DNA of 64,000 nucleotides from Caulobacter endophyticus (lineage in GTDB: Bacteria; Pseudomonadota; Alphaproteobacteria; Caulobacterales; Caulobacteraceae), in NCBI RefSeq assembly GCF_029543245.1, contig NZ_JARQWV010000021.1, positions 1 to 64,000 on the forward strand, given 5' to 3'. Shown here in pieces: positions 39,994-49,468 of the stretch. The position numbers and the translations under genes were made by a program. Within the stretch, counting starts at the first letter, position 1; each line of letters starts with the position of its first letter. Below the pieces are notes generated by a model that saw only the letters and a program-made list of their open reading frames with translations, did not search any database and had not been told where the DNA came from.

Positions 39994-41436
39994 TCACACA
40001 TCGAGGCCGTAAGCCTTTCTCGCGTCCTCGATCCGCGCCAGCTTGTCGTTGAGCGGCGCCCAGTCGTCGGCCTGGTCGATCGGCGCCCACAAGGCCTCGA
40101 CCTCCTCGATCAGCAGCTCCTCCGGCTCGGTTCGTCCGAACACGGGATTTTCCAGGCGCTCGGGGCGGTCGGGCTCGAAGCCCGCCAGCCGTGAACGGAA
40201 GTCGGCGAAGACCGGATCCTGGTAGAGGCCGCCGCGCGGGCCCTCCAGCGCGCGGGCCTGCGAGGCCTCGCCGCCGAACCAGTCGAAGAAGAACGGCTCC
40301 CAGCGCAGGGCCTCGCCGCCGGACAGCTTGCTCCCCTCGGCCAGGGCCTTGAAGGCGGCGTTGACCAGTTCGACGTCGGCCTCCGCGCCCCGGCTCTTGA
40401 CCGCAAGCCGCGCGATCATCGCCTCGCGCAGGCCGTCCTTGTAGGCGTCGGAAAAGCCGTTGAGGGCGGCGATCAGGCCCGTCTGGTCCGGAGTGACCAG
40501 AACGAGGCAAGCGGCCAGCTGCTGCAGGTTCCAGAACCCCGCCTCCGGCTGGCGGCCGAAGCTGTAGAGGCCCGAATGGTCGAAATAGGCGGCCGTGAAG
40601 TTGGGGTCGTTGCGCGGCAGGAAGCGCCAGGGGCCGTAGTCGAAGCTCTCGCCGGTGACGACCATGTTGTCGGTGTTGAGCACGCCGTGCACGAAGCCGG
40701 CGGTCATCCAGCGGGCGATGAGGCGGGCGGTGCGGGCCACTACCTCGGCGAACATCGCCGTGGGCCGGTCGGGGGCCTCGGCCAAGTGCGGGAAATAGGT
40801 CTCGACCACGTGGTCGACCATCGTGGAGATCAGGTCGGCCCGCTCGAAATAGGCCAGGCGCTGGAAGGTCCCGAAGCGGATGTGACTGTGCGAAAGCCTG
40901 GTCAGCACCGCCGAGCGGGTCGGGCTGGGCTCGTCGCCGCGGGTCAGGGCCTCGCCGGTCTCGATCAGGGAAAAGGCCCGCGAGGTGGGAACGCCCAGCG
41001 CCTCCAGCAGGCCGGCCGCCAGGATTTCGCGCATGCCGCCCTTCAGGGTCAGGCGGCCGTCGCCATGCCGCGACCACGGCGTCTGGCCAGAGCCCTTGGT
41101 GGCCAGGTCGAGCAGGCGACCGGTCTCCTCTTCCCGCACCTGCGCGAACAGGAAGCCCCGGCCGTCGCCGAGTTCGGGATTGTACGAGCGGAACTGGTGG
41201 CCGTGATAGCGCATGGCCAGCGGGCTCGGCTGGGCGTCCGGCAGGGGGGCGAACCTGCCGAAATGGGCGATCCACTCGGCGTCGGTCAGGCTCTCCAGCC
41301 CTACCGTCAAAGCGGCCCGATCATTGCGGAACCGCAGGATCGTTTCAGGAAAGTCGGCGGCCTCGACCGGATCGGCGAACTCTCCGCCCAGCAGGGCGAA
41401 GCGGGAATCGGGGCGGTAGCGTGGGGAAACCGGCAT
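39994..41436 (-). CDS. selO: Protein adenylyltransferase SelO
   Basis: 480 residues, close to E. coli YdiU (478). SelO is a pseudokinase-fold enzyme that transfers AMP to Ser/Thr/Tyr of target proteins and protects against oxidative stress. Marks: RYHGHQFRSYNPELGDGRG, the ATP-binding KGSGQTPWSRHGDGR and the metal-binding HGVLNTDNMVVTGESFDYGP. The ATG at 41436 starts the conserved MPVSPRYRPDSRFALLG; the frame runs on upstream without family similarity. In some bacteria the C-terminus carries a Cys-based redox switch; here it ends KAYGLDV and has no Cys. Confidence 0.93.
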   Translation of the reverse strand: MPVSPRYRPDSRFALLGGEFADPVEAADFPETILRFRNDRAALTVGLESLTDAEWIAHFGRFAPLPDAQPSPLAMRYHGHQFRSYNPELGDGRGFLFAQVREEETGRLLDLATKGSGQTPWSRHGDGRLTLKGGMREILAAGLLEALGVPTSRAFSLIETGEALTRGDEPSPTRSAVLTRLSHSHIRFGTFQRLAYFERADLISTMVDHVVETYFPHLAEAPDRPTAMFAEVVARTARLIARWMTAGFVHGVLNTDNMVVTGESFDYGPWRFLPRNDPNFTAAYFDHSGLYSFGRQPEAGFWNLQQLAACLVLVTPDQTGLIAALNGFSDAYKDGLREAMIARLAVKSRGAEADVELVNAAFKALAEGSKLSGGEALRWEPFFFDWFGGEASQARALEGPRGGLYQDPVFADFRSRLAGFEPDRPERLENPVFGRTEPEELLIEEVEALWAPIDQADDWAPLNDKLARIEDARKAYGLDV

Positions 41437-41618
41437 GGACGCCAGATGCGCCCGCCGCCCCTCGCGCGCAAGGGAGCGACCCCGGATCGGGTTTTTAAGA
41501 AGCCCGGCATGTTCGCATAACGCTGTCGCAGTTTCGCAACAGGAACCTTGGAACCGTTTCACAGCAAGGTTTTCGCTTGCCGAGCATACCAGCCGCCCAT
41601 AACCATTGGCTGTCCATT

Positions 41619-41632
41619 CGAACGATCGTTCG
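41619..41632. promoter_or_regulatory. 14-bp palindrome ahead of TonB receptor 2
   Basis: CGAACGATCGTTCG is a perfect palindrome 69 bases before the receptor start and 183 bases from the selO start. Such sites are typical of TetR-family dimers. Upstream, AACCTTG (41544-41550) and CAAGGTT (41565-41571) form a second inverted repeat. No TetR gene is adjacent. Confidence 0.55.
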
Positions 41633-41701
41633 GGTGAAGGCCAATCAAAAAACCGGCGGGGGCGGTGCAAGCGCTCTCGTCATAACGAACCGAGGTAGGA
41701 A

Positions 41702-44308
41702 ATGCGCTTTACCCAGGTGCTTCGCGGCACGGCCTCCGCCGTCGTGCTCGCGGGCGTCGCCGCCGTCGGCGTCGCCCATGCTCAGGACCCGGCCGCGGCG
41801 GCCGCCCAGGAGCCCGAAACCCTTACCGTCGACAGCATCATCGTCACCGCCCAGAAGCGCGAGCAGAACCTGCAGGACACCCCGGTGGTGGTCACCGCGG
41901 TCGGCGCCAAGCTGCTGCAGGACACCGGCGTGCGCGACATCAAGGACCTGACGATCCTGACGCCGGGCCTGACCGTCACCTCGACCACGTCGGAAGCCTC
42001 GACCACCGCCCGCATCCGCGGCGTCGGCACCGTCGGCGACAACCCCGGCCTGGAAAGCTCGGTCGGCGTGGTGATCGACGGCGTCTACCGCCCGCGCAAC
42101 GGCGTGTCGTTCGGCGACCTGGGCGAAATGGACCGCATCGAGGTGCTTAAAGGTCCGCAGGGCACCCTGTTCGGCAAGAACACCTCGGCCGGCGTCATCA
42201 ACATCATGACCAAGGAGCCGGAGTTCGGCTTCGGCGCCAACGCCGAGGTCACGGTCGGCAACTACGACGCCAAGGGCGCGGCGGCCTCGGTCACCGGCCC
42301 GCTGTTCGGCAGCGACAAGTGGGCCGGCCGCCTCTACGCCGCGGCCCGCCAGCGCGACGGCTTCAACGACGTGGTGACGGGCGAGGGCCCCAGCACCGAG
42401 AAGCAGGACGCCGACCAGAACTTCTACACCGTGCGCGGCCAGCTGCTGTTCGTGCCCGACGACAACTCGACCTTCAAGATCATCGCCGACTACACCAAGC
42501 GCGATGAAAACTGCTGCGGCGCCGTGCAGATCCGCACCGGCCCCACCTCGGCCGTGGTCAACGCCCTGTCGACCGGCCCCGGCATCGCCAACCCTGCCCG
42601 GCCGTTCGACCGCGTGGCCTATTCCAACCGCGGCGCGCCGCAGGAGATCGAGGACAAGGGGATCTCGCTGCAGGCCGATATCGACCTGCCGATCGGCACG
42701 CTGACCTCGATCAGCGCCATCCGCAACTGGCGCATCGACAGCGGCCAGGACAGCGACTTCACCGCCGCCGACATCACCTACCGCGCCAAGGACGGCACCA
42801 ACTACGCCGAGTTCACCACCTTCAGCCAGGAACTGCGCCTGGCCGGCAGCACCGAGCGCCTGAACTGGCTGGTCGGCGCCTTCCTGGCCGACGAGCGCCT
42901 GGACAACGAGGCCAACTTCCGCTTCGGCGCCGACTACGAAGCCTACATGTCGACGATCGTCCTGTCGGGCGTCGCCGGCGCCCTGGCCCCGGCCGGCATC
43001 ACGGTCAACCAGGCCAACAGCGCGCTGTTCGCCTCGCAGGTCACCGCTCTGCCCTACGGCAGCTCGTTCACGGCCGGGACTGGCCTGCACGACACCTACA
43101 AGCAGCGCTCCAAGACCGTGGCGCTGTTCACCAACAACACGCTGAAGATCACCGACGCCTTCGACCTCACCGTCGGCCTGCGCTACACGGCCGAAGAGAA
43201 GGACCTGTCGACCTACCAGACCGGCGCGTCCAACGCCTGCGGCGTGCTGCTGACCCCGGCGGGCCAGGCCCGCGTCGCCTCGACCCTGGTCGGTCGCGGC
43301 GTGCCGGCCGCCCTGTTCGGCACGGCCACGGGCACCAGCATCGTCTCGACCGTCGTCGGCAACATGTGCCTGCCCTGGGCCAACCCGCTGTTCAACGGCC
43401 GCGGCACCGAGCAGAGCCTCAGCGAGCGTGAGTGGACCGGCACGGTCAAGGCCAGCTACCGCCTGAACCCGTCGGTGTTCGCCTACGGTTCGTACGCCCG
43501 CGGCTACAAGGGCAGCGGCTTCAACCTCGACCGCACCCAGTCGTCGAACGGCACGCCCTCGGGCGGCGTCGGCGTCGTGCCGATCACCGACACCTCGTTC
43601 CCGGCCGAATTCGTCGACAGCTACGAGCTGGGCCTGAAGAACACCCTGTTCAACCGCACGGTGCTGTTCAACGTCACCGGCTTCTACCAGAAGTTCTCGG
43701 ACTTCCAGCTGAACACCTTCCTGGGCACCTCGTTCGCGGTGCGCTCGGTCGAGGAAGTGACCTCCAAGGGCGTCGACGTCGACTTCCTGTGGTTCACTCC
43801 GGTGCGCGGCCTGACCGTCCAGAGCGGCCTGACCTACGCCAAGACCGAGTATGGCGACCAGCTGGTGGCCAACGACCCGACCAACGCCCTGGCCCTGCTG
43901 CCGGGCTCGCAGATGTCGTTCGCGCCGGAATGGTCGGCCTCGGGCTCGATCAGCTACGAGCACGCCGTCGGCGGCACGCTGAAGGCCAAGTACAACATCG
44001 GCGCCAAGTATTCCTCGGAATACAACACCGGCTCGGACCTGTTCCCGTTCAAGAAGCAGGACGCCTTCACCCTGGTGAACGCCCGCGTCGGCCTGGGCGA
44101 CGCCGACGACAAGTGGGCCGTCGAGCTGTGGGCCCAGAACCTGTTCGACGAGGACTACTACCAGGTGGTGTTCAACGGCCCGCTGCAAGGCTCGTCGGGC
44201 CTGTCGGCGACCAACAAGGTCTACAACCCCGCCGCCGACACCCTCACCTACGACGCCTTCCTCGGCGCGCCGCGCACCTACGGCGTGACCCTGCGGGCGA
44301 AGTTCTGA
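41702..44308 (+). CDS. TonB-dependent receptor 2
   Basis: 868-residue outer-membrane transporter. The Sec signal (RFTQVLRGTASAVVLAGVAAVGVAHA, cut near residue 27) precedes a TonB-box-like LTVDSIIVTAQKREQNLQDTPVVVTAV, a start common to alphaproteobacterial receptors. The plug follows (ARIRGVGTVGDNPG, GVVIDGVYRPRNGVSFGDLGEMDRIEVLKGPQGTLFGKNTSAGVINIMTKEP). The barrel ends YGVTLRAKF with the terminal Phe expected for BamA recognition. Ligand unknown. It is divergent from selO and preceded by a 14-bp palindrome; two hairpins follow. Confidence 0.94.
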   Translation: MRFTQVLRGTASAVVLAGVAAVGVAHAQDPAAAAAQEPETLTVDSIIVTAQKREQNLQDTPVVVTAVGAKLLQDTGVRDIKDLTILTPGLTVTSTTSEASTTARIRGVGTVGDNPGLESSVGVVIDGVYRPRNGVSFGDLGEMDRIEVLKGPQGTLFGKNTSAGVINIMTKEPEFGFGANAEVTVGNYDAKGAAASVTGPLFGSDKWAGRLYAAARQRDGFNDVVTGEGPSTEKQDADQNFYTVRGQLLFVPDDNSTFKIIADYTKRDENCCGAVQIRTGPTSAVVNALSTGPGIANPARPFDRVAYSNRGAPQEIEDKGISLQADIDLPIGTLTSISAIRNWRIDSGQDSDFTAADITYRAKDGTNYAEFTTFSQELRLAGSTERLNWLVGAFLADERLDNEANFRFGADYEAYMSTIVLSGVAGALAPAGITVNQANSALFASQVTALPYGSSFTAGTGLHDTYKQRSKTVALFTNNTLKITDAFDLTVGLRYTAEEKDLSTYQTGASNACGVLLTPAGQARVASTLVGRGVPAALFGTATGTSIVSTVVGNMCLPWANPLFNGRGTEQSLSEREWTGTVKASYRLNPSVFAYGSYARGYKGSGFNLDRTQSSNGTPSGGVGVVPITDTSFPAEFVDSYELGLKNTLFNRTVLFNVTGFYQKFSDFQLNTFLGTSFAVRSVEEVTSKGVDVDFLWFTPVRGLTVQSGLTYAKTEYGDQLVANDPTNALALLPGSQMSFAPEWSASGSISYEHAVGGTLKAKYNIGAKYSSEYNTGSDLFPFKKQDAFTLVNARVGLGDADDKWAVELWAQNLFDEDYYQVVFNGPLQGSSGLSATNKVYNPAADTLTYDAFLGAPRTYGVTLRAKF

Positions 44309-44322
44309 TCACATAAGGCTAA

Positions 44323-44389
44323 GGGGCCCGGCGACGGGCCCCTGGGGCAGGGAAAGGGCGGCCTTCGCGGGCCGCCCTTTTTCTTTTTT
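44323..44389 (+). terminator. Double-hairpin terminator of TonB receptor 2
   Basis: A GGGGCCCG/CGGGCCCC stem (44323-44342) is followed by the terminator proper: AAAGGGCGGCC (44353-44363) with GGCCGCCCTTT (44370-44380) and a T-run TTTTTCTTTTTT. Strong and factor-independent. Confidence 0.88.
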
Positions 44390-44449
44390 GGGATCGACGT
44401 TCTTCCGAGCGGCGCCCATGATCGCCGCGGGCAAATGGGGGCGTTGTTC

Positions 44450-44896
44450 ATGTCGATCCTGATCCGGGCGCTGGCGATCGCCGCCGTCGCCATGACCGCC
44501 GCGCCGGCCTGGGCCGCGCCGCCCGCGCCCACGGCCGAGGAGGCCCGGCTCGCCGGCCTGGATCGCGAGGCAGCTATCGCCCTGATCGGCAAGCTGAAGG
44601 CCGCGCAGGATGGCCTGCGGGGCGACGGAAAGCTCTATTTCGGCCTGCTGTCGGGCGCGCCGGCCGCCTATCCGCAGGCCAAGCTCGCTCCGCGCGACGT
44701 TTTCCTGAAGGCCGACTTCGACCGGCCGTTCGAGATCAGCAAGCCGGCTTCGGACAACCCCCTGTGGGTTCCCTACAAGATCACGCTGCTGCCGGAAGGC
44801 CCGGGGAGGATCGTCTGCGACGTCGAGGTGGTCCTGGGGATCAACGGCCAGATCGAGCGCGTCACCCTCTACTACCACGCGCCGCATCCGTTCTAG
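44450..44896 (+). CDS. Secreted hypothetical protein
   Basis: 148 residues from the ATG at 44450 (a start five codons upstream is open too). A Sec signal peptide (ILIRALAIAAVAMTAAPAWAA) is followed by a mixed domain with PFEISKPASDNPLWVPYKITLLPEG and VEVVLGINGQIERVTLYYH. No family recognised. It stands alone after the receptor terminator, convergent with the MFS gene 10 bases away. Confidence 0.6.
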   Translation: MSILIRALAIAAVAMTAAPAWAAPPAPTAEEARLAGLDREAAIALIGKLKAAQDGLRGDGKLYFGLLSGAPAAYPQAKLAPRDVFLKADFDRPFEISKPASDNPLWVPYKITLLPEGPGRIVCDVEVVLGINGQIERVTLYYHAPHPF

Positions 44897-44905
44897 GGCA
44901 GCCTC

Positions 44906-46276
44906 CTAGCCCGCCGCATACGCCGCCTTCAGCTGCCGGTAGGGCCGCGAGTTGAAGGCCGCGATCGTGGCCAGCACCCCGACGACGCCGGCCGCGGTGA
45001 ACACCAGCGCGATCCCCCGGTCGGGTCCGCGTCCGAACCAGTCGCCGATGGTCGCCGCGCCCGCGCCGTTCGTCATGAACGGGATGACCACGAATTGGGT
45101 CAGCGGGCCGATCAGGAAGGCGGTCAGCGGCGAGGCGGCCTGCTCCACCGACTGGGCGAAGCCGAAGACCCGGCCCTGACGCTCCAAAGGCACCACCTTC
45201 TGCAGGGTGGTCTGCTCGGCGGCCTCGGCATAGGGCCCCAGCAGCATCCAGACGAAGCAGCCGCCCGCTAGCAGCCAGATCGACGATTGCAGGGTGAAGA
45301 CGCAGCAGACGGCCCAGGTGATCAGATTGACCAGCAGCAGGGTGCGCAAGGGGCTGGGTCCCAGGCCCGTGCGCGCGATGACGATCCCGCTGAGAATGAA
45401 GGCCGTCGACAGCACGCCGAACAGCAGCCCCCAGACCTGCACCGACACCAGCGACAGGCCATAGGCGTCGAGCAGGGCCATGAAGATCCCGCCCAGAAAG
45501 TTGTTGAAGCTGGCGAACAGGATCAGGGCGAAGAGACCCGGCACGCTGGCGATCACCCGCACAGTGCCTGCGATGTCCACCCGGCGCGGGGCGGCGTGCT
45601 CGCCCGCCTCGGCGACGGCGCGCGGCTCGTCGACCCGCACGGCCAGCAGATGGACTAGGGCCGCCAGCGTCAGGGCCAGGGCGAAGGCGAGGCTGAGCCG
45701 CATCCCGCCCCAGGCCACCAGGAAGCCGCTGATCACCGAGGTGGTCAGGAAGCCGATGCCGCTGACCATGCCCACCAGACCGTTGGCCTTGTCGCGCTCG
45801 CCCTCGGGAATGAGGATCGTCACCAAGGTGGGCAGGGCCACGCTCCGGATGTTGCCGGCGATGACGCCCAGCATGCACAGGCCGATGAACGCCCACAGCC
45901 AGGGCCGGCCGACATCGGCGATGGCGCCTTTCGGCGCCAGTTCGTGCACCGCCAGCGCCACGACGTAGAGCCCCAGCGAGGCGAGGCTGGACCCCAGCAT
46001 CGCCGTCTTCTTGCGGTGATGGTCGACGAGGCTGCCGAACCAGAATCCGCACCCCGCCGTCAGCACCAGATAGACGCCCGCGATCATGCCGGTGGCGAAC
46101 ACCGAGCGGGTCTCCAGATAGACGTAGAAGGTCAGGGCGAACCAGACCGTGAAGTTGGTGATGTTGGCCACGAGGTTGTTGGCCAGCAGGTGGTGGAACG
46201 GGGTCAAGGCGGCGCCTCCACGCGGCGCTGAAGACCGCTTGGCGGCGACCGTGCCAGCGGCGCGCGGCAGGCGCAA
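44906..46276 (-). CDS. MFS transporter (Bcr/EntS-like exporter type)
   Basis: 456 residues, 12 predicted transmembrane helices. The MFS motif A is seen as GSLVDHHRKKTAML between helices 2 and 3, and a degenerate copy lies between helices 8 and 9. The long polar segment VDEPRAVAEAGEHAAPRRVDIAG links the two halves, as in MFS exporters of the MFS_3 group. Substrate unknown. The first 22 residues (RAAGTVAAKRSSAPRGG) are basic and may not be translated; an internal start near LTPFHHLLANN is possible. Likely co-transcribed with the DUF3060 gene 19 bases upstream. Confidence 0.8.
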   Translation of the reverse strand: MRLPRAAGTVAAKRSSAPRGGAALTPFHHLLANNLVANITNFTVWFALTFYVYLETRSVFATGMIAGVYLVLTAGCGFWFGSLVDHHRKKTAMLGSSLASLGLYVVALAVHELAPKGAIADVGRPWLWAFIGLCMLGVIAGNIRSVALPTLVTILIPEGERDKANGLVGMVSGIGFLTTSVISGFLVAWGGMRLSLAFALALTLAALVHLLAVRVDEPRAVAEAGEHAAPRRVDIAGTVRVIASVPGLFALILFASFNNFLGGIFMALLDAYGLSLVSVQVWGLLFGVLSTAFILSGIVIARTGLGPSPLRTLLLVNLITWAVCCVFTLQSSIWLLAGGCFVWMLLGPYAEAAEQTTLQKVVPLERQGRVFGFAQSVEQAASPLTAFLIGPLTQFVVIPFMTNGAGAATIGDWFGRGPDRGIALVFTAAGVVGVLATIAAFNSRPYRQLKAAYAAG

Positions 46277-46295
46277 CGGCGGGGAAGACTCCCCT

Positions 46296-46652
46296 CTACT
46301 TCTCCCGCACGACCTGGTTGTCGACGCCGGTCACGCTGCGGCGGACCTCGCCGGTGGAGCGCCAGCGCACCTTCTGGTCGGTGCCCGTGACCGACAGCGC
46401 CCCGCCGGGCGCGATGGTCGCGGTCACCGTGTTGCCGCTGCCGGAGATCTGCACGCTCCTGCACACCCCGGTCAGGGTGACGGTGTTGTCCACGCCGGTG
46501 ATCGTCACCGCGCGGCCGTCGCACGACAGGGTCTCGACGTGGTCGGTCCCGGAAATGGCGATCGCCCGGCCGCCGGCTTCGGTCGGCCCCGTCGCCTGGG
46601 GCGGTGCGCCGGCCAGCATGGCCAGGATCGCGAAGGCGGGAACGATGCTCAT
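46296..46652 (-). CDS. DUF3060-like secreted protein
   Basis: 118 residues. A signal peptide (SIVPAFAILAMLAGAPPQA) is followed by repeated short strands that build a right-handed beta-helix-like sheet: IAISGTDHVETLSCDGRAVTITGVDNTVTLTG, VQISGSGNTVTATI, SVTGTDQKVRW and RSVTGVDNQVV. The G-x-x-N-x-V/V-T repeat is the DUF3060 pattern. Function unknown. It lies on the same strand as the MFS gene, 19 bases upstream. Confidence 0.8.
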   Translation of the reverse strand: MSIVPAFAILAMLAGAPPQATGPTEAGGRAIAISGTDHVETLSCDGRAVTITGVDNTVTLTGVCRSVQISGSGNTVTATIAPGGALSVTGTDQKVRWRSTGEVRRSVTGVDNQVVREK

Positions 46653-46838
46653 CGATGACCTCGGTAGAAATGACGGATAGTCCGACGCATAGCCCGGCTT
46701 CTGGGGACCGCCATACTGGGGAAAACCCTAGCGCCTTCGACCATTTTCGTTCCGCATCCCCGCCTTTCCCGTTCCCCCCGCGCGCGAACACCCGCACCCT
46801 CGCCTGGGACGGGGGATGGACGCGAGGGCGAGCCGCGC

Positions 46839-49265
46839 ATGAAAGCGATCAGACTGCTCGGATTCTGGATCTGCCTGCTGCTGGGCCTGGCCCTGGCGGC
46901 CCTGGCGCAGCGATCGCCGCCCGTCGTTCCCGCCACCGCCCCGCCCGACGCCTTCTCGGCGCAGCGCGCCATGGCCGACGTGCGGACCATCGCTCTTCGG
47001 CCCCACCCCACGGGCTCGACCGACATCGTGCGGGTGCGCGATCACCTGATGAGCCGCATCTCCTCTCTGGGGCTGGAGCTGTCGGTCCGCGCCGACGAGG
47101 GCTATACCAGCCCGCGCAACGACGGACGCTGGCTAACGGCCGGCTCGGTGCAGAACGTCATCGGCGTGCTGCCTGGCGCCGACCGCTCAAGGCCCGCCGT
47201 GCTGATCATGAGCCACTACGACTCGGTGGCCAATTCGCCGGGCGCGGCCGACGACGCCGCCGGCGTGGCCGCCGCGCTGGAGATCGCCCGCGCCCTGAAG
47301 GCCGGCCCGACGCCGGCCCGCGACGTGATCTTCCTGTTCACCGACGGCGAGGAGCAGGGCCTCCTGGGCGCCGACGCCTTCTTCGCCCGCGACCCGCTGC
47401 GCCAGAAGGTCGGGGTGGTGATCAACATGGAGGCGCGCGGCGACAGCGGCCGGGCCGCCATGTTCCAGACCGGCCCGCAGAACGGCGCCCTGATGGCCCT
47501 CTTCGCCCGCGAGGCCCGCCGTCCCGCCGCCAACTCCCTGGCCGCGGCGGTCTACGAGAAGATGCCCAACGACACCGACTTCACCCACGCGGTGAAGGCC
47601 GGCCTGCCGGGGCTGAACTTCGCCTTCATCGACGACCAGCTGGCCTATCACACCCCGCTGGCCAAGGCCGACCACCTCGACCAGGGCAGCCTGCAGCACT
47701 TCGGCGACCAGGTGCTGCCCACCGCCCGCGCCCTGGCTGCGGCCCAGACCCTGCCAGGCAAGGCGCCCAACGCGATCTATTCCGACGTCTTCGGCCTGTT
47801 CCTGGTCAGCTATCCGGTCGAGGTCGCCTGGGGCCTGCTGGTCCTGGCCGGCGTGCTGGTGCTGTACGCCCTGGTCCGCGGCCTGATGATCCGGGGGACC
47901 AGCGTCGTCGAGCTTCTCAAGGGTCTTTGCGGCTTCCTGCTGGTGGGAACCTCCGGCGCCCTCGTCCTGCACCTGGCCGGCAAGCTGCTGCATATCGCCG
48001 ACCTGCAGGCCCACTACGCCCTGCTGGGCCGCTTCGACCCGCTGCTGCTGGGCTGCACCGCCATCCTGGTCGGCGTGGCCCTGGCGGTGGTCATCGGCCA
48101 GGCCAAGGGCGCGGCGCGGATCTGGCCCAGCCTCCTGGCCCTGGCCGCCGGCGGCGCGACCTGCCTGACCGGCGGACCGCCGGCGCTCGACCCGGTCGGG
48201 GCCGGGCTGGGCGTCGCCAGCGCCTTGCTGGTCTGGGCCTCGCTGGGCAAGCCGGTCGGCGTTCTGGGCGCCTGGATCGGGGCCCTCGTCGGCCTGCTGG
48301 CCATCGCCGTGGCGGCCATGATCCTGCTGCCCGGCGGCTCGGTGATGGCGGTGTGGCCGCTGCTGGTCGCCGCCCTGGCCGCCGTGCTGGTGCTGGCCAA
48401 GGGCGGCACGCGCGACCGCCGCGTGGCCTGGGCCCTGACCTTCTTCGTCGCCCTGGCGGCGGTGCTGGTCGTCACCCAGGTCGGCGCCTGGGGCGCGTGG
48501 ACCTTCGCCGGCCTCGGCGTGACCCTGCCGGCGATCCTGGCGGCGTTCGGCCTCTTGGCCCTGCCCGCCCTGATCCCCCTGGCCCACGACTTCTCGGCCC
48601 TGAAGCTGGCGGCCATCCCGGCCACCCTGGTCGCCATGGCCGGCGCGGGCCTCGTCGCCTACGCCGTGCTGGCCGGCGCCACGCCGGCCCGTCCGGAACT
48701 GACCGAGGCCGCCCACCTGTCGGACCTGTCCAGCGGCCAGGCCTGGCGGATCTCGACCTTGCCGCGCCTGGACGCCTGGTCGCGCGGCGCCCTGACCGCC
48801 CAGGGCGGGACACCGGCCCAGAAGGAGCTGCCGCCGTTCTTCCGCTCCAAGGTCTGGATGGCCGAGGCTCGGCCCGTGCCGCTGGATCCGCCGCAGCTGA
48901 TCATGGAGCACGCCGGCGAGCGCCTGCTGGTGCGGGTGATCCCCGGCCCCGGCGCCGAATACGTCACCCTGCGCATCAAGCCCGACGGCATGCTGGCCGG
49001 CGCGCGCCTGAACGGCCGCCCCATCCCCCTGACCACCAGGCACGGCGAGTGGACCAGCCTGACCTACCACGCCCCCGATCCCAACGGCGTGACCCTCAGC
49101 TTCAGCCGCCTGAACGGCGCCGGCCGCGTCGAGGCCGCCGCCCTGGAAACCCGCGAAGGCTGGCCCCGCGCCGCCCCCTCGCCCGGCGCCAAGCCGGAAG
49201 GCCTGATGGGCTGGGGGATCTCGGACAAGACCCTGGTGCTGACCCGGGCCAGCGTGAGCTGGTGA
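46839..49265 (+). CDS. Membrane-anchored M28 family metallopeptidase
   Basis: 808 residues. An N-terminal helix (LLGFWICLLLGLALAALA) leads to a periplasmic M28 domain (about 45-300) with two-zinc ligands in MSHYDS (His, Asp), ADDAAGV (Asp), FTDGEEQG (catalytic Glu and zinc Glu), NMEARGDSG and the His of YHTPLAKADHLD. The C-terminal 450 residues contain about nine helices and a terminal beta domain. This is the layout of ER membrane ERMP1/Pff1-type peptidases. It probably trims peptides in the periplasm. Monocistronic, divergent from the DUF3060 gene; a family B repeat follows. Confidence 0.88.
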   Translation: MKAIRLLGFWICLLLGLALAALAQRSPPVVPATAPPDAFSAQRAMADVRTIALRPHPTGSTDIVRVRDHLMSRISSLGLELSVRADEGYTSPRNDGRWLTAGSVQNVIGVLPGADRSRPAVLIMSHYDSVANSPGAADDAAGVAAALEIARALKAGPTPARDVIFLFTDGEEQGLLGADAFFARDPLRQKVGVVINMEARGDSGRAAMFQTGPQNGALMALFAREARRPAANSLAAAVYEKMPNDTDFTHAVKAGLPGLNFAFIDDQLAYHTPLAKADHLDQGSLQHFGDQVLPTARALAAAQTLPGKAPNAIYSDVFGLFLVSYPVEVAWGLLVLAGVLVLYALVRGLMIRGTSVVELLKGLCGFLLVGTSGALVLHLAGKLLHIADLQAHYALLGRFDPLLLGCTAILVGVALAVVIGQAKGAARIWPSLLALAAGGATCLTGGPPALDPVGAGLGVASALLVWASLGKPVGVLGAWIGALVGLLAIAVAAMILLPGGSVMAVWPLLVAALAAVLVLAKGGTRDRRVAWALTFFVALAAVLVVTQVGAWGAWTFAGLGVTLPAILAAFGLLALPALIPLAHDFSALKLAAIPATLVAMAGAGLVAYAVLAGATPARPELTEAAHLSDLSSGQAWRISTLPRLDAWSRGALTAQGGTPAQKELPPFFRSKVWMAEARPVPLDPPQLIMEHAGERLLVRVIPGPGAEYVTLRIKPDGMLAGARLNGRPIPLTTRHGEWTSLTYHAPDPNGVTLSFSRLNGAGRVEAAALETREGWPRAAPSPGAKPEGLMGWGISDKTLVLTRASVSW

Positions 49266-49279
49266 TACGCCTCTGAAAA

Positions 49280-49446
49280 CCTCTCCCATAGGGAGAGGGA
49301 GGGGCCCGCCGCGCAGCGGTGGGAGGGTGAGGGGTTACGCCCTCACCGCTTTGTCCACGATCCTGCCGGCGCGCCGGCCGGCCTCGTAACCCCTCATCCT
49401 CCCACGCCTCCGGCGCGGGCCCCTCCTTCTCCCTATGGGAGAAGGG
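49280..49446. repeat. Family B inverted-repeat element, copy 2
   Basis: The left arm starts CCTCTCCCATAGGGAGAGGG and the right arm ends TCTCCCTATGGGAGAAGG. It matches the copy at 10962-11120 in arms but not in the spacer. It lies between the convergent M28 and aldehyde dehydrogenase genes. Confidence 0.85.
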
Positions 49447-49468
49447 GAGCTCGGTGGGGCGCGATCGG

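Noticed and set aside
41645..44188. 847-codon minus-strand frame
   Set aside because: Antisense shadow of TonB receptor 2.
46604..49276. 890-codon open frame overlapping the M28 peptidase gene in another plus frame
   Set aside because: Arg/Pro/Gly-rich shadow of the peptidase frame, which has the zinc motifs and membrane helices.
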